This document shows, piece by piece, positions 38,796-41,228 of a DNA stretch of 41,228 nucleotides. The first letter of the stretch is position 1. The number at the start of each line of letters is the position of its first letter. This DNA comes from a virus, in the IMG/VR virus record IMGVR_UViG_3300030390_001297, positions 1-41,228 of that record; one strand, given 5' to 3'. The position numbers and the translations under genes are program-made. Below the pieces are notes generated by a model, which did no database searches, had not been told where the DNA came from, and saw nothing but the letters and a program-made list of their open reading frames with translations.

Positions 38796-41228
38796 TGGAA
38801 ATTGATAAAAACCAAGTGAGTGCCTTTGCAGAACGCATGAGAGCCGCAGAAAACGAAAGCCTTTCTTGGACGGGACGGGCTGGTGATGTTGCTCAAGGGG
38901 CCTTTGCGGGTGCTGTGGATGCAGTTGAGGAAACAGCCCAGTTTGCACACTGGGCCGCTGATGGCCTTGCGGAAGGTGCTGGCTATGTCATGGGTCAAGA
39001 TTGGGAAGGCTTTGAGGATAATCCCGACAGGTTTCTTTTTAATCCCGCTAGGCCCTCTACAGCCCTTGGGCGTGGTGTTAAAGATATTTCTCAGTTTGCC
39101 ACAGGGTTTGTTGGTGCTGGTAAGTTTAAGCTAATAGGGAATGTTGGGTCAAAGATTTTCAAAGAGGGAAGCAAGAAAGCCGCCATAACATCTTCAGCAG
39201 CTAAATCCGCAACTTCCTCTGTGGTAGCCCATGACCCCTATGAAGAACGCCTTTCAGATATCCTTGTGCAGTACCCAGCAACCACTAACGCTGTGACCGA
39301 GTATCTTGCTAGTGATGAGGATGACACTGAGGCCGAAAGACGCCTAAAGATGGGACTTGAGGACCTTGCATTAACAGGTGTGCTAGAAGGTGTTTTCTGG
39401 GCAGCAAGAGCCGTTAAAAAGGGTGGTAAGGCTGTAGAAGAAGCAGACGAAAATCTTAAAAATATAGATAAGAAAGCCGATGCTACCGAAGCAAAGAACA
39501 CAGCAGAAAAACGACAGGTTATTGCAGAGGCTACGGCACAGAAAGAAACTATTGAAGCTGTAGTCAAACAAGGGGGCGACCCCGAAAGTTTACCAAGGGA
39601 CAAAATACTTGAAACAGTTATCAATGACCTTGAGGCTCTAGCTAAAGAAAGTAAGACAACCCGCGATACTGTTATTGATGGGTTATCCAAACCTAACATC
39701 GTGGAGTTGGGAAAGGTATTGGGCGTTAAGATAGGGCAAAACACCAAGCTAAAGACGGTCAAAAAGCGGATTAAAAAAGTCCTTGATGACGCTAGGGAAG
39801 GCCAAAAAGTTAACTCAGTTAACAAAGCTGTACCCAAGGTCGATATACCCACAAAGGCCACCCCTGACCAAATACAAGCAATTCTAAAGGGCATTAAGAC
39901 ACCAGAGGATATGCAAGCGGTATTCAGTGGTACTAAGCGGGGTACTTTCAAACTGTTTAACCGCACAGAAGACGGTGATATTTCCATCATGCCTGATGAC
40001 TTCCCTGATGAGGTCACGGCAGTAATCCAACAAACCATTAATGCCTCTAAGCCCATGCTGGACCAAGTAAAAGGTACTTTGAGTGTTGATGATGTGAACA
40101 AAGCGGTTGCAGAACGTCTTTCGGAAACCAGCGACCTTACCGCAAAGCAGTGGATGGATACCGCCTTTCTTCACGCCAGTAATGTTGATGAAGCCATGAT
40201 TACTCTGCACAGCATTGAGTCTATGCTGACGGAATCCTTGGAACGAGTACACAAGCTGTTCTCTAATGAGCTTTATGAATCCAACGCGGAATGGCAAGCC
40301 AAAGCCCATGCTGAAGTGGAAACCTTCAATAACCTTTTGTCTGGTTCACAGAAACTTGAGTCAGTTAGTGGTCGTGCGTTGCGTATGCGCCAAGAGAAAA
40401 TCTTTGACAGTAAAGGCGTAGCCAAGGCCATTCGGTTTGATAGCAAAAGCGCAGCGGAAGCCATTGTTGACCTTGGGGGCGAAAAGAGCCTTGCAGAATT
40501 TAGAACCCTTGTTCTGGCTTCTGGTGGTGACTTAGGGAAAATCGGTAAGAAGGCCGCTAAACTTCCCAAAGGTAATAAACTTACTGCCCCGCTTGGTGAG
40601 TTATTTCGTGGGATGATTTTGTTTAACATCAAAACCCACGTAACCAACATAGCGTCAGGAATTACAGAGTCCGTTATTGTTCCAATGGAAAGATACATGG
40701 GTTCGTATATTCCATACGGTAGAAATCCCTTTGGAGTAGAGGCCAAGCGGGTACGCCAAGATACTGTGTATCACCTAATGGGCATGAGTTCAGCCTTTAA
40801 GGACTCGATTGCTCTTGCCGCTTCATCCTTTAGAGCAGAGAAAAACTTTCTGGACCCTGCCAACACCAAACTAGACGGCGGTGACGTTCAGAATAAGATT
40901 AGTTCTGGGTTTGCAGGTATTCGTGGGGATACCACTACGGGTAGGTTCTTGGACACTATCGGTAAAGTCTCACGTGGGTCCCTGAGAGCTTTAGGTTCTG
41001 AAGACGAGTTCTTTAAACAGATAAACTACAGAGGCCGTGTGTTCGCAGGGGCTATGCGCGAGGCAATGGCCCTTATGGATGCTGGCACCTTAAAAAGCAC
41101 TAAGGAAGTCAAAGAGTACGCCTTGAAGAAAGTCACAGAGGCTTTTGATGATGCTGGCAAAGGGACCAACACAGGAGCCTTGCAGTATGCCAGAGAGGTT
41201 ACATTTACGGAAGAATTACGGCAGGGGT
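38795..41228 (+). CDS. Internal virion/ejection protein, gp16-like (N-terminal part; continues at base 1)
   Basis: The open frame runs off the window end and continues at base 1, giving about 1233 residues in total. The N-terminus has no lytic transglycosylase domain, unlike T7 gp16. It has Ala/Gly-rich hydrophobic stretches (DVAQGAFAGAVDAVEETAQF; FATGFVGAGKFK; LTGVLEGVFWAARAV), then long charged helices, and conserved NIKTHVTNIASG near nt 40630, which I know from large ejection proteins of marine podoviruses. The start overlaps the gp15-like stop by one base. Palindrome site 13 lies inside it. Membrane insertion at infection is inferred. Confidence 0.85.
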   Translation, partial: MEIDKNQVSAFAERMRAAENESLSWTGRAGDVAQGAFAGAVDAVEETAQFAHWAADGLAEGAGYVMGQDWEGFEDNPDRFLFNPARPSTALGRGVKDISQFATGFVGAGKFKLIGNVGSKIFKEGSKKAAITSSAAKSATSSVVAHDPYEERLSDILVQYPATTNAVTEYLASDEDDTEAERRLKMGLEDLALTGVLEGVFWAARAVKKGGKAVEEADENLKNIDKKADATEAKNTAEKRQVIAEATAQKETIEAVVKQGGDPESLPRDKILETVINDLEALAKESKTTRDTVIDGLSKPNIVELGKVLGVKIGQNTKLKTVKKRIKKVLDDAREGQKVNSVNKAVPKVDIPTKATPDQIQAILKGIKTPEDMQAVFSGTKRGTFKLFNRTEDGDISIMPDDFPDEVTAVIQQTINASKPMLDQVKGTLSVDDVNKAVAERLSETSDLTAKQWMDTAFLHASNVDEAMITLHSIESMLTESLERVHKLFSNELYESNAEWQAKAHAEVETFNNLLSGSQKLESVSGRALRMRQEKIFDSKGVAKAIRFDSKSAAEAIVDLGGEKSLAEFRTLVLASGGDLGKIGKKAAKLPKGNKLTAPLGELFRGMILFNIKTHVTNIASGITESVIVPMERYMGSYIPYGRNPFGVEAKRVRQDTVYHLMGMSSAFKDSIALAASSFRAEKNFLDPANTKLDGGDVQNKISSGFAGIRGDTTTGRFLDTIGKVSRGSLRALGSEDEFFKQINYRGRVFAGAMREAMALMDAGTLKSTKEVKEYALKKVTEAFDDAGKGTNTGALQYAREVTFTEELRQG
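39809..39823 (+). promoter_or_regulatory. Palindromic 15-mer, site 13 (inside gp16-like gene)
   Basis: GTTAACTCAGTTAAC, exact core match, read as Lys-Val-Asn-Ser-Val-Asn; the same reading phase as site 7 and different from sites 6, 8 and 9. Confidence 0.75.
41220..41228 (+). repeat. Contig-end overlap with bases 1-9
   Basis: GGCAGGGGT here is identical to bases 1-9. Merging the two keeps the gp16-like reading frame open, showing that the contig is circularly permuted or closed as a circle in assembly. Confidence 0.85.

Noticed and set aside
39238-40101. 287-codon open frame on the - strand
   Set aside because: It lies wholly inside the gp16-like gene, has low-complexity Ser/Leu composition typical of an antisense shadow, and no - strand gene is supported elsewhere.

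Overview
This window is an essentially complete genome of a T7-like podovirus (Autographiviridae-type) that can probably also form lysogens. Every gene I can support is on the + strand. The layout matches marine podoviruses of the Roseobacter/Rhodobacteraceae and Pelagibacter type. The combination of a T7-type single-subunit RNA polymerase, a tyrosine integrase beside a tRNA-Leu gene, and a vitamin-B12-dependent (class II) ribonucleotide reductase suggests a 'cobavirus'-like phage of a marine alphaproteobacterium. The host is inferred from gene content only. The contig is circularly permuted: the last 9 bases equal the first 9, and one large ejection-protein gene runs in frame from 38795 through the end and back into 1-1277.

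Region by region. 1-1277: C-terminal part of the gp16-like ejection protein. 1283-5851: tail fibre with a cupredoxin-like domain and collagen-like repeats, a tail-fibre chaperone-like protein, small membrane proteins, a putative holin and an HNH-like protein. 5848-7741: terminase small and large subunits. 7742-8643: non-coding apart from one small gene; it carries T7-promoter-like sequences, two copies of a genome-wide palindrome and short repeats, and is the likely site of the physical genome ends. 8644-13367: early accessory block of mostly tiny proteins, including three consecutive zinc-ribbon proteins and a ribbon-helix-helix-like protein. 13368-15355: lysogeny module with an operator-like palindrome, two small ORFs, a MarR-type regulator, the integrase and tRNA-Leu(UAA). 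15527-24134: RNA polymerase and replication genes (SSB, endonuclease I, amidase, primase-helicase, DNA polymerase, predicted nuclease, exonuclease). 24131-26656: nucleotide-pool genes (DUF3310, MazG-like, class II RNR), closed by a terminator. 26739-41228: virion genes in T7 order (gp7.3-like, portal, scaffold, capsid, tail tubular A and B, gp13-, gp14-, gp15- and gp16-like).

The most unusual signal is a 15-bp palindrome, consensus RTTAACYNRGTTAAY. I located 13 copies spread around the whole genome. Copies outside genes sit at gene boundaries, four directly before ribosome-binding sites and two directly before terminators. Five copies lie inside genes, in two different reading frames, so the constraint is on the DNA rather than the protein. 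This resembles the dispersed 'stoperator' immunity sites of cluster A mycobacteriophages, and the phage encodes two candidate binders (a MarR-type protein and a ribbon-helix-helix-like protein). I know of no description of such a system in T7-like marine phages, but I could not search for one.
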